Positions 38,007-47,871 of a stretch of 64,000 nucleotides of DNA are shown one piece after another. The notes under the pieces are model-generated. The model saw nothing but the letters and a program-made list of their open reading frames with translations. It was not told the origin of the DNA and did not search any database. Position 1 is the stretch's first letter; each line of letters starts with the position of its first letter. This DNA is from Candidatus Poribacteria bacterium. Lineage in GTDB: Bacteria > Poribacteria > WGA-4E > PCPOR2b. The position numbers and the translations under genes were made by a program. The stretch is from assembly GCA_028819845.1 (NCBI GenBank), contig JAPPKS010000023.1, positions 95,673-159,672 of the forward strand. The letters run 5' to 3'.

Positions 38007-38192
38007 ATGCCCATCTATGAATATCAATGCGCAGCATGCGCGTCCAAATTTGAAGCCCTGCAACGCATCAATGCGGATAATCAAGATTTAATTTGTCCCA
38101 TATGCGGTGCACCGGAACCGACCAAGGTCTTCTCACGCTTTGCATCTTTGGGCGTCGAGAAAGGCGCGGCATGTGAGACAGGTTCTACATGA
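38007..38192 (+). CDS. FmdB-type zinc-ribbon protein
   Basis: A 61-residue protein with two zinc knuckles, CAAC (residues 8-11) and CPIC (31-34), in the FmdB/CxxC_CXXC_SSSS putative regulatory family, beginning MPIYEYQC. Strong AGGAGG upstream. Function of the family is unsettled. Confidence 0.88.
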   Translation: MPIYEYQCAACASKFEALQRINADNQDLICPICGAPEPTKVFSRFASLGVEKGAACETGST

Positions 38193-38281
38193 GCGCTGCC
38201 TGGATCGGACAGTTAGTCCGAATATGATAGCGCAGTTGAAGACCTTTGTGTCTGGTAATGGGCAGTGACCCCAATTGTTTG

Positions 38282-38389
38282 GGCACAAATTGTGCCGATT
38301 CCCGCGTAGTATTTACGTATGAATATAGGAGTGGGCGAACGTTGACTACGATGGTATGTAAAATAGCCAACGTCAATCTTTTCTTTTTT
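38282..38389 (+). terminator. Palindrome and probable terminator downstream of FmdB
   Basis: A perfect GGCACA/TGTGCC palindrome at 38282-38296 is followed by ACGTTGACT/AGCCAACGT (one mismatch, 38339-38373) and a T-rich run CTTTTCTTTTTTG. The second hairpin could end transcripts entering from FmdB. Confidence 0.5.
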
Positions 38390-38456
38390 GAGAGATTGAG
38401 GCATAATCGGAGGTGAATGCCTCTCCCACTTCCGTCCTATTTGATCGGCTTAAGAG

Positions 38457-38663
38457 TTAATCCGCTACTGGAATCGAATCCAATAGTTTCTTCAACCCTT
38501 CAATGCTTTCCAGTGTTCTCATTGCGTTATCAAATGAGCTATTATCGGCATCGAAACTAGTGTGACGCAGTGTCTTGATGACTTCTCCGATTATTGTTCC
38601 TGAATCCAAAACCTTATCAATTACTTCGTTCTTAACATCTTCCGTGAATTGTGTAGTGGGCAT
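38457..38663 (-). CDS. Small uncharacterised protein
   Basis: A 68-residue acidic helical protein beginning MPTTQFTEDVKNEVIDKVLD. The start at 38663 has GGAGG five bases upstream; an earlier in-frame ATG at 38705 would add 14 residues but lacks a ribosome site. No family recognised. Isolated in a region otherwise lacking genes (38193-39393). Confidence 0.55.
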   Translation of the reverse strand: MPTTQFTEDVKNEVIDKVLDSGTIIGEVIKTLRHTSFDADNSSFDNAMRTLESIEGLKKLLDSIPVAD

Positions 38664-38979
38664 GACATCCTCCATTGAATTAGTTTTCTGTTTACGTGCG
38701 AACACATGAGTGAGTGCACGTCAGAAGGCGCCAACAACCATGCTTTGACGTTCATCTCCCCGAAGTTTGAGAATTGGATAGGAGTATAAAGCAAATCCAA
38801 TTCCATCGTCCATATCTTAACATGAAATATATTCCTGCCTCAAATATTTTCGCCTTTACTTCCTACAAATTTTAAGTTGCCAAACGCGCGATTGGTTTGC
38901 GATAAATCCGCGACCTACAAAACGTCAATCTTCCCACTGCGTAACGCCAATTAAATTCGGATATCGCTTAAAATTCAGA

Positions 38980-39020
38980 CAGCATATTGCACAAATTTTG
39001 AGCAATATGCTGTTTTTTTT
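38980..39020 (+). terminator. Strong rho-independent terminator with no upstream gene
   Basis: A perfect 11-bp stem CAGCATATTGC/GCAATATGCTG, an 11-base loop and eight Ts. The nearest plus-strand gene ends 790 bases upstream, so it may terminate an unannotated small transcript. The interval 38664-38979 has no ORF I can support. Confidence 0.85.
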
Positions 39021-39220
39021 GTTTGGGCTGATTGTATGAGAATTCTTTTTACACAATTTTCTGTTGGCCAAATCGTGTTGAATAGTGCCGCGAACACTTG
39101 AAATTTCTATGTTTACGTTGATAGGAGTGGAGTGATACAATTTAATGCCTATAGCAAGCTAGACGCTAAATTAGGTTTTGGCATCTCTTTTGCTTCTCTT
39201 TAAGAGAAATTGAGTGACTA

Positions 39221-39243
39221 AACAGGATTCTTTTCCTGTTTTT
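39221..39243 (+). terminator. Hairpin upstream of the urea cluster
   Basis: AACAGGA/TCCTGTT with a 6-base loop and a following TTT. Flanking AATTGA/CAATT can extend it, and a separate TTCTC/GAGAA hairpin lies just before at 39194-39208. It could be an attenuator-like structure in the leader of the barrel gene. The rest of 39021-39393 holds no gene. Confidence 0.45.
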
Positions 39244-39393
39244 CAATTCTCCTTAAACTCTCTGTTATAACCTGTGGCGCTCTGGTAGTTTCCGTTAAGT
39301 AATTTTTTGAGTTTTAGAGATTTAATGTACGGTGTAACAGGATAACAGGTTTTTAAGGCAACGATTTTCTATCACAAAATTGGAGATTTTTTC

Positions 39394-40335
39394 ATGAAAA
39401 AATTTGCATTAACCACACTGCTTTTTGTCGTTCTCGCGTTCACCACAGGTACTCTCAATGCTGAAATAAAGCTGACAGACAACCTGTCATTATCGGGTTT
39501 CCTGGATATGTCAACCGTAATAGGCAGCCATGACGATCACACCGACGCAAGTCTGTCTTTCGATCAGTTCGAGTTGGATTTCCATCTCGACTACGGCTCA
39601 GTTACCGGGCGTATTGATATTGATAGCACAGACACGGACCAAGGGATTAAACTGGAACAGGGTTTCGTGACATACACGCTTCCCGAAGATGTTGTATCCG
39701 GCGTAAGCATCACCGCTGGTAGATTTCTCAGTTCGTTCGGCTTTGAAGCCGCAGAGCCGACAGGGCTCTATCAGTATTCCTTTTCCGAGGGAATTCCTTA
39801 TCCGGGTTATCAGAATGGCGTCGCAGTCAATGTCAGTCCCGTAAAAGAGGTCGGCATTTACTTAGCGCTCTTGTCCGGTGTTTGGGACGTGAACGATACG
39901 GATGTGAAAGACCCGGGCGTCGAGGCGCAACTGTCGTTGATGCCTATCGATCAGATTACCGCAAAGGTCGGTTACGCGATGGATATGTTGGAAGACTATT
40001 CACAGTCGGAACTCAACGCTTGGGCGCAATTCACGCAAGGGCCATTGACCCTCGCTGGGGAAATTGACCTCTTGGGCAACTGGGGTGCCGACGGGAATAA
40101 CGGCATCCACTTTTTGGGGATGGCGAATGTTTCGCTCGAAGATGCGATTTCCGCGCCGGTTGCGGTTACCCTCCGTTTCAGCGGCATCAACTTGGATGAT
40201 ACGGACAGCTCTACGGAGTTTACGTTCAGTCCATCTTATGCGGCGACGGACAATTGGCTGCTGCTCGCCGAGTTTAAACGGCGAATTGACGCGGAAGAGA
40301 CCATAATTGCGGCCGAATCCCTTTTCACTTTCTAA
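39394..40335 (+). CDS. Outer-membrane beta-barrel at the head of the urea cluster
   Basis: A 313-residue exported protein with a signal peptide to about residue 23 (GTLNAE). Repeated amphipathic strands follow (LSLSGFLDMSTV, FDQFELDFHLDYG, GVSITAGRFLSSFGFEAAEP, PVAVTLRFSGINL). It ends LFTF, a terminal Phe signal for outer-membrane insertion. GGTT-type ribosome site is weak but ATG follows TTGGAG. It lies 46 bases before urtA and probably serves as a porin for urea or short amides; that role is inferred from position. Confidence 0.75.
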   Translation: MKKFALTTLLFVVLAFTTGTLNAEIKLTDNLSLSGFLDMSTVIGSHDDHTDASLSFDQFELDFHLDYGSVTGRIDIDSTDTDQGIKLEQGFVTYTLPEDVVSGVSITAGRFLSSFGFEAAEPTGLYQYSFSEGIPYPGYQNGVAVNVSPVKEVGIYLALLSGVWDVNDTDVKDPGVEAQLSLMPIDQITAKVGYAMDMLEDYSQSELNAWAQFTQGPLTLAGEIDLLGNWGADGNNGIHFLGMANVSLEDAISAPVAVTLRFSGINLDDTDSSTEFTFSPSYAATDNWLLLAEFKRRIDAEETIIAAESLFTF

Positions 40336-40381
40336 ATGAAAACCACTTAGTTGAAAAACACTCTTAAGGAGATCATTAGTT

Positions 40382-41677
40382 ATGTTTAGGTCGAAACCAA
40401 AATTGCGCAGTATTGCTACTATAAGTTTACTACTCATGGTTGTGGGAATGCTTGGTGTCACGCAGGCAAACGCCGGTCCTCATGAAGTAAAAATTGGCGT
40501 GCTGCACTCGTTGAGTGGTACAATGGCAATCTCTGAGACCTCTCTCAAAGACGTCGTTCTGATGGCGGTTGAAGAGATTAATGCAAATGGCGGCGTGATG
40601 GGTAAGCAGGTTAAACCGGTCGTCGTCGATCCCGCCAGCGACTGGGACCTTTTCGCTGAAAAAGCCAAGGATTTGATTGTTAAAGAGAAAGTTGCTGTCG
40701 TCTTTGGCTGCTGGACCTCTGTGAGCCGAAAGTCTGTACTTCCGGTTTTTGAGGAAAATAACTCCCTGCTTTTCTACCCGGTGCAGTATGAAGGTGAGGA
40801 ACAGTCGCTCAACGTCTTCTACACCGCTGCAACCCCTAACCAACAGTTGGTTCCCGCGGCTGAGTATATGATGGAAGAAATCGGGGCAAAAAAATTCTAC
40901 CTTCTCGGAACCGACTACGTGTTTCCACGCACGGCGAACAAGGTGCTAAAGGCTTACTTAAAAACGAAGGGCGTTCCCGATGAGAACATCGTCGAGGAGT
41001 ACACCCCATTCCACCACCAAGATTATCAAACGATAGTTGGGAAGATTAAGACGTTCGCAGCGGGCGGCGATGCCTGTGTACTGTCCACGATTAACGGTGA
41101 CAGCAACGTGCCTTTCTACAAGGAGTTCGCCAACCAAGGGTTGACTTCCGACGACTGCCCGATTATGGCGTTCTCTGTCGCGGAAGATGAATTGCGCGCG
41201 ATGGATGTACCGCCTCTCGTTGGACATCTCGCCACCTGGAATTATTTCCAAAGCATAAATACACCGGAAAACAAGAAATTCGTCAAGAACTTCAAGGCGT
41301 TCTGCGAGCAGAATAATCTGCCCGGCGGTTCGGATCGGGTCACGGATGACCCAATCGAAGCCGCTTACTTCGGCGTATACGTGTGGAAGGCTGCCGTTGA
41401 AAAGGCGAAGTCCTTCGATGTTGATAAGGTCCGAGCGGCTGTCTACGGCTTGGAATTTGACGCGCCCGGCGGTAAGAAGATGATGCACGCGAGCAACCAG
41501 CACACGCTCAAGCCGGTTTACGTCGGCGAAATTAAGAAGAACGGCCAGTTCAAGATTGTTTATAAGTCAGACGGTTTAGTTTCGCCCGATTCCTACAGCA
41601 AATACCTCCACCCGGACGGCAATTTCCCGGCACCGACAGGCGGTCCGAAGGTTGCCGTTTTATCGTCTGAGGAATAA
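40382..41677 (+). CDS. urtA: Urea ABC transporter binding protein UrtA
   Basis: A 431-residue periplasmic binding protein (branched-chain amino acid/amide type) with a signal peptide to about residue 31 (QANAGP). UrtA strings are clear: VKIGVLHSLSGTMAISE, NANGGVMGKQVKPVVVDPAS, EENNSLLFYPVQYEGEE and GRV-like DRVTDDPIEAAYFGVYVWK. AAGGAG lies before the ATG. It is followed by urtB after 187 bases. Confidence 0.94.
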   Translation: MFRSKPKLRSIATISLLLMVVGMLGVTQANAGPHEVKIGVLHSLSGTMAISETSLKDVVLMAVEEINANGGVMGKQVKPVVVDPASDWDLFAEKAKDLIVKEKVAVVFGCWTSVSRKSVLPVFEENNSLLFYPVQYEGEEQSLNVFYTAATPNQQLVPAAEYMMEEIGAKKFYLLGTDYVFPRTANKVLKAYLKTKGVPDENIVEEYTPFHHQDYQTIVGKIKTFAAGGDACVLSTINGDSNVPFYKEFANQGLTSDDCPIMAFSVAEDELRAMDVPPLVGHLATWNYFQSINTPENKKFVKNFKAFCEQNNLPGGSDRVTDDPIEAAYFGVYVWKAAVEKAKSFDVDKVRAAVYGLEFDAPGGKKMMHASNQHTLKPVYVGEIKKNGQFKIVYKSDGLVSPDSYSKYLHPDGNFPAPTGGPKVAVLSSEE

Positions 41678-41864
41678 GTGAGATTGTTGCCTGCCGTCAG
41701 AATGTAGCTTCGTCGGCTATTATCGAGCGGCGTAAATCAAGCGTTCGCAAAGCGTAAGGCGTCCTATGGCGTTTTGCGTTTTGCGAACTTCATTTTACAA
41801 TTCGAACCGTCGCGACACCAAAATCCTTCCCGTTTCTTACGTAGGCAATCCAAGGTGCACTCCC

Positions 41865-43595
41865 ATGCCGAAAGTGCGTATACTCTTCAGAATCTTCGCA
41901 ATCTCCTTTTCGCTGCAAGTCCTCAGTGGCTTTTTCATCTGTTCAGCTCGTGCGGACGATGGATTCATCCGCTCTGAAATTCACAAACTCACCAGCGAAA
42001 ACACTGCAACCCGCAAAGATGCTGTCATCGCGCTAGCAAAAACTGGTGACATGCGTGTGGAGGCAATTCTCCAATCGTATAAATTGAGCGAACTATACGT
42101 TTGGAATGAGGCAGTCGTGCTCTGCAAAGAGATTATCGAAGACGAGGATTTCAACGAATTCTGCCGAGTCGCGGACGTGCTGACCGGCGAACCAATTCTG
42201 GACGCAGGCGGCGAGCCGCATGAAATCCCGGTGGAGGAACTTGAGGAGATTAGTCCCTCTAGAGCAGAACGCAAACTTGCGAATAGCGCTAAATTTCTTC
42301 TCCGGCTGTCATCTCCAGACCGTGATATCCGGATGTCGGGCGCGAAGAAATGCGGCGACCCGCCGGGCATTATCGCATCAGTACGCCAACTCCGAGAGAT
42401 GTCGGAGAACGACCCGGTCAAAAAAATTCGCTATATTGCCAAAGAAAGCCTGCTTCTCATCCGCTTAAATCAAACCTCCGTAGCGTCCGATCCACATGCA
42501 CACCTTGAAGTTGCCCGTGAATTGGGAAACATGAAGAGTATGCGCGGGCGGCCGCAGTTGCAAAAACTTTTCGATGCGCTGATGAAAACCCCCAACGGAG
42601 CCAAGCCCGTATACGACGACGCTAGGAAGACTTACAAATTCTCGATTGACCAGATTGACGGCTATCAAGGATTCGTGGGCGGGGTCGGCAACATATTTCG
42701 CGGGCTATCGCTCGGATCTGTGCTCATCCTCATGGCGCTTGGACTTGCGATTACCTTCGGTCTGATGGGCGTCATCAATATGGCGCACGGCGAATTGATG
42801 ATGATTGGGGCTTATGCGACCTTTGAGGTGCAAAGATTGTTCGGCCATTCACCTGATAACCCTTCAGACCTATATTATATCGCTGCATTACCTGCCGCAT
42901 TCCTCACAGCGGCATTCGTCGGTTATCTCATTGAGGTGTCGGTCGTCCGTTACCTGTACCGGCGCCCATTGGAGTCGCTGCTCGCAACATGGGGGATTGG
43001 GCTTATCCTGATTCAACTTGTCCGCATTCGATACGGAGATAATATTGGGGTTAACGCCCCGACTTGGGCGCGCGGCGGTGTCGAAATTGTGCAGGATCTC
43101 GTCCTCCCTTACAGCCGTTGCTTCATCATTGTCTTGTGCGGAATGTGCGTGCTGCTAATCTATTACCTAATGAACTACACGAAGCTGGGTTTGCGGATGC
43201 GAGCGACGATGCAAAATCGGAATATGGCAAGGAGCGTCGGAGTGAACACGCAGCGTGTAGACCGATACACTTTTGCCTTCGGCGCCGGGATTGCTGGAGT
43301 TGCGGGCTGTGCTTGGACGCTTATCGGCAGCGTCACGCCGGATATGGGACAGACCAACTTCATCATTGATTCATTTCTCGTCGTCGTCACCGGCGGTGTG
43401 GGCGAACTAATCGGAGTAATCTGCGCGGGATTGGGCATTGGCGTGCTGACGAAAGTGGTTGAGCCGACGCAAATCGGGTCTTTCGTTGTCGGCGCGATTT
43501 GGGCGAAAATCCTGCTATTGGTGGTCATTGTCGCATTTATCCAATTTAAGCCCGCAGGCCTATTTGCGCCTAAAGGTAGGCTCAGTGATATTTAA
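41865..43595 (+). CDS. urtB: Urea ABC transporter permease UrtB
   Basis: A 576-residue permease. A signal peptide (MPKVRILFRIFAISFS) and an N-terminal exported helical domain of about 250 residues are followed by a LivH-type membrane domain from about residue 280: LGLAITFGLMGVINMAHGEL, ESLLATWGIGLILIQLVRI and LGVLTKVVEP. The long N-terminal domain is normal in UrtB. The open frame extends to 41766, but ATG 41865 starts at the signal peptide. Its last 11 bases overlap urtC. Confidence 0.92.
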   Translation: MPKVRILFRIFAISFSLQVLSGFFICSARADDGFIRSEIHKLTSENTATRKDAVIALAKTGDMRVEAILQSYKLSELYVWNEAVVLCKEIIEDEDFNEFCRVADVLTGEPILDAGGEPHEIPVEELEEISPSRAERKLANSAKFLLRLSSPDRDIRMSGAKKCGDPPGIIASVRQLREMSENDPVKKIRYIAKESLLLIRLNQTSVASDPHAHLEVARELGNMKSMRGRPQLQKLFDALMKTPNGAKPVYDDARKTYKFSIDQIDGYQGFVGGVGNIFRGLSLGSVLILMALGLAITFGLMGVINMAHGELMMIGAYATFEVQRLFGHSPDNPSDLYYIAALPAAFLTAAFVGYLIEVSVVRYLYRRPLESLLATWGIGLILIQLVRIRYGDNIGVNAPTWARGGVEIVQDLVLPYSRCFIIVLCGMCVLLIYYLMNYTKLGLRMRATMQNRNMARSVGVNTQRVDRYTFAFGAGIAGVAGCAWTLIGSVTPDMGQTNFIIDSFLVVVTGGVGELIGVICAGLGIGVLTKVVEPTQIGSFVVGAIWAKILLLVVIVAFIQFKPAGLFAPKGRLSDI

Positions 43596-44823
43596 AAAAA
43601 CTGCAACTGCCGAGTCAAGCAATGGAGGCAATGCGGCGAGGCTTCAGTCTTTCCGGACAAATGGATTGGGATTAAAGAGCCAAAATGCACAGGTTGCTGC
43701 AACTGGCGGCTGGCCAATTTTTGTCCAACGGTATGTCCCGTGGGCATTACTTTTTGTCGGGTTAGTCATGATCCCACTGTCGTATTACACGGGACTTATT
43801 GCCATCGGAACCGTTAACATGCTCGGCCGGTACATGGCATTTGCAATTGTAGCGGTGGGACTCGATCTTATCTGGGGTTATACCGGTATCCTTAGTCTCT
43901 GCCAGTCCTTCTTTTTCGCGCTGGGCGGATACGCGATGGGGATGTATTTGGCGCACCACGGCGGTCCAGAGGGAATCATAGACGCCAACAACTGGAAAAT
44001 TCCCGCCTGCCTGTACGTCGTATATCCGTACAAAGTCGGTGAAGCACCCGGTGATGCTCTGGTTCCATGGTTCTGGAAACCGTTCTATACACTGCCAGTC
44101 ACAGCGCTCCTTGGTTTGCTCATTCCCGGGTTAGCCGCTTTAGTAATCGGCTATGTCGGGTTTAGGAGCCGGGTTCGCGGCGTCTATTTCGCCATTTTGA
44201 CACAGGCAATTACGGTGGCAGGGTGGTTAGTGTTCTGTATGAACAATATGAAACTGTGCGGGACTAACGGATTGACACGGTTTGATCGAATCGCGGGTTT
44301 CAAGTTAGCAAACCCTAGCGTCAAAGTGAGCCTGTATATCCTCACACTGCTTTCGTTGGTTGGGGTCTATGCCCTGTGTCGATACATCGTAAAATCGCGT
44401 CTAGGACGAGTCCTCATCGCCATTCGAGATGATGAAACTACCCTGCGTTTTTCTGGTTATAAACCCTACATTTATAAGCTCTTCGCTTTTGTCCTAGCAG
44501 GCATGATTGCCGGGCTGGGCGGGATGCTTTACGCGCCGCAGATGGGCATTTTTACGCCGGCGAACATGGAGGCAAGTGCGTCGATTTTGGTTGTTGTCTG
44601 GGTCGCAGTTGGCGGGCGCGGCGCCCTTTCCGGCGCAATTCTTGGGGCGTTAGCCGTAAATCTTCTTTACAACTTTTTTACCTCAGAGAAGGACTTTTTA
44701 CTGTTTGTCTGGAAAGCAGAATTTTGGCAGTTTATTTTAGGCGGGCTATTTATTGGCGTCGTTCTGCTGTTGCCCGGCGGTTTAATCGATCTGTGGCGGC
44801 GCTTGGTGCGTGCTGCGAGATGA
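43585..44823 (+). CDS. urtC: Urea ABC transporter permease UrtC
   Basis: A 412-residue LivM-type permease. The GTG start at 43585 has AGGTAGG eight bases upstream and overlaps the end of urtB; the frame stays open further upstream but inside urtB. Typical strings: GLDLIWGYTGILSLCQSFFF, LGGYAMGMYL, GTNGLTRF and RDDETTLRFSGY. It forms the channel with UrtB. Confidence 0.92.
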   Translation: MIFKKTATAESSNGGNAARLQSFRTNGLGLKSQNAQVAATGGWPIFVQRYVPWALLFVGLVMIPLSYYTGLIAIGTVNMLGRYMAFAIVAVGLDLIWGYTGILSLCQSFFFALGGYAMGMYLAHHGGPEGIIDANNWKIPACLYVVYPYKVGEAPGDALVPWFWKPFYTLPVTALLGLLIPGLAALVIGYVGFRSRVRGVYFAILTQAITVAGWLVFCMNNMKLCGTNGLTRFDRIAGFKLANPSVKVSLYILTLLSLVGVYALCRYIVKSRLGRVLIAIRDDETTLRFSGYKPYIYKLFAFVLAGMIAGLGGMLYAPQMGIFTPANMEASASILVVVWVAVGGRGALSGAILGALAVNLLYNFFTSEKDFLLFVWKAEFWQFILGGLFIGVVLLLPGGLIDLWRRLVRAAR

Positions 44824-44970
44824 TTGAAAGTGGGCAACATCGTGAGGGCAACCACTAGCGATGCCCCTACACTGGTAACCTCAATGTAGGGGCGGGTCGT
44901 GTCCCTGCCCAATATGCTTGCATCGGAGATGGGTTCAATTTGAAGAATACCGACAGAATCTAGTTAAATT

Positions 44971-45771
44971 ATGGACCAAAACCAGCGAATCGCCGCATAT
45001 AAGGAGTACAGTCCTCGAGCCAGTCGATTATCCGAGGAGAAATTTCTGCTCTTTCTAGAAGATATAACCGCGGTCTTTGACGGTTTCAAAGCGCTAGATA
45101 TACAGGCGTTGGGAATTGAACATAACGAACTCCGTGTCATTATTGGCCCCAACGGGGCGGGAAAAACAACGCTCTGCGATGTGGTAAGCGGAAAAACCAG
45201 GCCGACGACTGGATATGTCTTTTTCGACGGCACCGATATTACTCAACAGACGGAGGAGGAAATTGCGTTACGGGGAATCGGTAGAAAATTTCAAACACCG
45301 ACAGTTTTTGATAGCCTCACGACCTACGAAAATATGGAACTCGCCCTACCGGACCACTACCATCTGTGGCCCAATCTGTTTGGACACACAACAAAAGCCC
45401 AGCGGGAACACATCTTAGAAATTTTAGAGCGAGTCGGTCTCGTAGATGCGTTAGACCTTGAAGCCAAGTATTTGAGTCACGGACAACGTCAATGGTTGGC
45501 GATTAGCACACTTATCCTATCCAACCCCAAATTGCTCCTCGTCGATGAACCTGCCGCCGGTTTAACGGATGCCGAAACGGCGTTGACAGCGGAACTCCTC
45601 CTTGAACTGAAAGGTGACCATACGCTTATCGTCATTGAGCACGATATGGATTTTGTACGCCAGCTTAATTCGTTCGTAACCGTGCTGAATGAAGGGGTCA
45701 TCATGGCAGAAGGATCCATGCAAGAGGTTCAGCAAAACGAGGAGGTCATTGAGGCATATCTGGGCAGATAA
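44971..45771 (+). CDS. urtD: Urea ABC transporter ATPase UrtD
   Basis: A 266-residue LivG-type ATPase. Walker A is GPNGAGKTT, LTYENMELALPDHYH, signature LSHGQRQWLAISTLIL, Walker B LLLVDEPAAGLTD, switch VIEHDMDFV. The last 47 bases (45724-45770) are repeated at 47870-47916 on the far side of an inserted ATPase gene. Both copies keep the frame EVIEAYLGR and a stop. About 145 bases with a dispersed GTAGGGGCGGG-type repeat separate it from urtC. Confidence 0.94.
   Translation: MDQNQRIAAYKEYSPRASRLSEEKFLLFLEDITAVFDGFKALDIQALGIEHNELRVIIGPNGAGKTTLCDVVSGKTRPTTGYVFFDGTDITQQTEEEIALRGIGRKFQTPTVFDSLTTYENMELALPDHYHLWPNLFGHTTKAQREHILEILERVGLVDALDLEAKYLSHGQRQWLAISTLILSNPKLLLVDEPAAGLTDAETALTAELLLELKGDHTLIVIEHDMDFVRQLNSFVTVLNEGVIMAEGSMQEVQQNEEVIEAYLGR
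45724..45770 (+). repeat. 47-bp direct repeat, left copy (urtD 3' end)
   Basis: Identical at 45 of 47 positions to 47870-47916. The two mismatches (A/G at the eighth base, T/A at the twenty-seventh) leave the encoded end of UrtD nearly unchanged. Homology stops abruptly at both borders; the right border falls within the stop codon (TAA here, TAG in the other copy). Confidence 0.93.
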
Positions 45772-45807
45772 TCAGTTATGAAGCGGAAAGCTAAGTATGT
45801 GTAGGAA

Positions 45808-45836
45808 TTGACTTATTGTTGTGGTTTTGCTATTAT
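45808..45836 (+). promoter_or_regulatory. Promoter at the head of the inserted segment
   Basis: TTGACT (45808-45813), 17-base spacer and TATTAT (45831-45836), beginning 38 bases after the left direct repeat. It would give the inserted ATPase gene its own transcript with a leader of about 290 bases. The rest of 45772-46131 holds no gene I can support. Confidence 0.65.
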
Positions 45837-46131
45837 TGTTGCGTCAAACACAGCTGCGCGCGTGAAATAGCCTCCCTTTCACAACATCCGACCGCGTAAC
45901 CGAAAGTTGTAAACCATTTTCTCCAATGTAGGGGCTCCTGTTCGTCGGTATATCTTTGACCATAGGTTGGTATATCCGTCCGGTGGTTAGGTTGCCGGAA
46001 TTTAGCACAATACGATTACCCTTGAATGATAGAACAACGCAACGGGTTTGACTTTGTCATGTACCGGGCAAATTTAAAGGAGATCGAATCACGCTAGAAG
46101 CCGAAGTATTCAGGACCAGTTTGGAGTTTCA

Positions 46132-47871
46132 ATGCTAACAAAATTGATTTGCCGAAATTTCAAGAATTTTGATGATGTAGAAGTCGAATTGGGGAACCCT
46201 GTGGTTTTTATTGGTCCGAATAACTCTGGCAAAACTACAGCATTACAGGCGCTTGCGCTGTGGGATGTTGGTCTCAAACGTTGGAACGAAAACCGTAAGG
46301 GGAAGCCAAATCCAGAAAAACGCCCCGGCGTTGCTATCAATCGACGCGATCTCATCTCGGTCCCTGTCCCGAATGCGAGGTTGCTTTGGCAAAATTTGCA
46401 AGTTCGAGATACTCATAAAATTGATGGAAGGCAACGGACGCAAAACGTCCGTATGGATATAATTGTTGAAGGTGTTACCGCAAATAGGCAGTGGGCGTGC
46501 GGCTTGGAATTCGATTATGCCAATCAGGAATCCTTTTACTGCAGACCCCTACGATTATCAGAAATCGATGGCAAGGTGTTGAAACGAATGCCGGTTCCTG
46601 AAGAGGCAGCGCACCTTGATGTCGCATTCTTGCCGCCGATGTCTGGACTCGCGTCGAATGAAACGCGACTCGATCCGGGCGCGATTAATGTCCGTGTTGG
46701 CGAAGGACGTACCGCAGAAGTCCTCCGCAATCTCTGTTTTCAAGTTTTGCACGAGCATCGGGATGAAGAAACTTGGGGAAAAATTTGCCAACAAATTCGA
46801 GAGCTGTTCGGTGTTCAACTTGATGAGCCTGTCTACATTCAGGAGCGGGGAGAGATAGAGATGAATTACCAGGACAATTCAGGTGTCACTCTGGCACTGT
46901 CGTCTTCCGGGCTGGGGTTTCAGCAAACACTACTTTTGCTCGCGTATATTGCGGCACGACCGGGCTCTGTCCTTCTCCTTGACGAACCAGATGCTCACCT
47001 TGAGATTCTCCGACAGCGGCAGATTTACCAGGTGCTTAGTAAGCTGGCGAAAGCACAGGACAGTCAAATCATCGCTGCCAGTCATTCGGAGGTCATACTC
47101 AACGAAGCCGCCGCACGGGATGTAGTTATCGCTTTTCTTGGCGATCCGCACAGAGTTGATGACCGTGTCAGCCAGCTATTGAAATCCCTCCGGTCGATCG
47201 GCTTTGAGCAATATTATCAGGCGGAACAGAGGGGTTGGGTACTCTACCTTGAGGGTTCGACCGACCTAGCAATTTTACAGGCGTTTGCCGAGAAGCTAGA
47301 TCATCCCGCGCAGGATGTATTGGAGCGTCCATTTGTTCACTACATTGGAAACCAACCACAGAAAGCCCGTGAGCATTTTTTTGGATTGCGAGAGGCAAAA
47401 CCGAATTTGGTTGGATTCTGTCTATTCGATCGGATGGATTACGGACTACGAGACAGACCTGAATTACGAGAATATATGTGGACACGGCGTGAAATAGAAA
47501 ACTACCTTTGTGGAAAAGATGTGTTAATCCGATGGGCAGAGGTTGAAGAAGCACAACGGTCTATGGGACCGCTGTTTAGTAATCTATGGTCACCCGCAAT
47601 GGAAGAGACAATCGCAGAGGTTGAAAATGCTTTAAAGACGCTTGGCAAAGGATCGCCTTGGTCAGCAGATACCAAAGTAAGTGATGATTTTCTGAGTCCT
47701 CTATTTGAAGCTTTTTTCAAGAAACTGGGTTTGGAAAATCTCATGCAAAAGACGAATTATCATACGCTCGTTCAATACGTTTCATCGGATGGGATAGACC
47801 TAGAAATTCGGGACGTGCTTGATGGTATCCAAGAGATAGCGAACCAAGCAGTTCCAATTACCGAAAGGTGA
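46132..47871 (+). CDS. AAA ATPase-TOPRIM protein (OLD or fused PARIS AriAB-like)
   Basis: A 579-residue protein. The N-terminal ABC-type AAA domain has Walker A GPNNSGKTT (residues 28-36), a LSSSGLGFQQTL signature, Walker B LLLDEPDAHLE (Asp284, Glu285) and switch IIAASHSEV. The C-terminal part looks like a TOPRIM/DUF4435-type domain: LYLEGSTD (Glu374), CLFDRMD (Asp433, Asp436) and WTRREIENYL. This architecture occurs in OLD nucleases and fused AriAB of the PARIS phage-defence system. TTGGAG precedes the ATG. It interrupts the urt cluster between direct repeats and has its own promoter. A defence role is inferred. Confidence 0.8.
   Translation: MLTKLICRNFKNFDDVEVELGNPVVFIGPNNSGKTTALQALALWDVGLKRWNENRKGKPNPEKRPGVAINRRDLISVPVPNARLLWQNLQVRDTHKIDGRQRTQNVRMDIIVEGVTANRQWACGLEFDYANQESFYCRPLRLSEIDGKVLKRMPVPEEAAHLDVAFLPPMSGLASNETRLDPGAINVRVGEGRTAEVLRNLCFQVLHEHRDEETWGKICQQIRELFGVQLDEPVYIQERGEIEMNYQDNSGVTLALSSSGLGFQQTLLLLAYIAARPGSVLLLDEPDAHLEILRQRQIYQVLSKLAKAQDSQIIAASHSEVILNEAAARDVVIAFLGDPHRVDDRVSQLLKSLRSIGFEQYYQAEQRGWVLYLEGSTDLAILQAFAEKLDHPAQDVLERPFVHYIGNQPQKAREHFFGLREAKPNLVGFCLFDRMDYGLRDRPELREYMWTRREIENYLCGKDVLIRWAEVEEAQRSMGPLFSNLWSPAMEETIAEVENALKTLGKGSPWSADTKVSDDFLSPLFEAFFKKLGLENLMQKTNYHTLVQYVSSDGIDLEIRDVLDGIQEIANQAVPITER

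Noticed and set aside
38925-39140. Minus-strand ORF of 71 residues
   Set aside because: It runs through a strong plus-strand terminator and an AT-rich stretch and has no family resemblance.
39275-39290. Sigma-54 promoter before the urea cluster (TGGCGC...)
   Set aside because: The GG element is present but the -12 GC is not at the required spacing.
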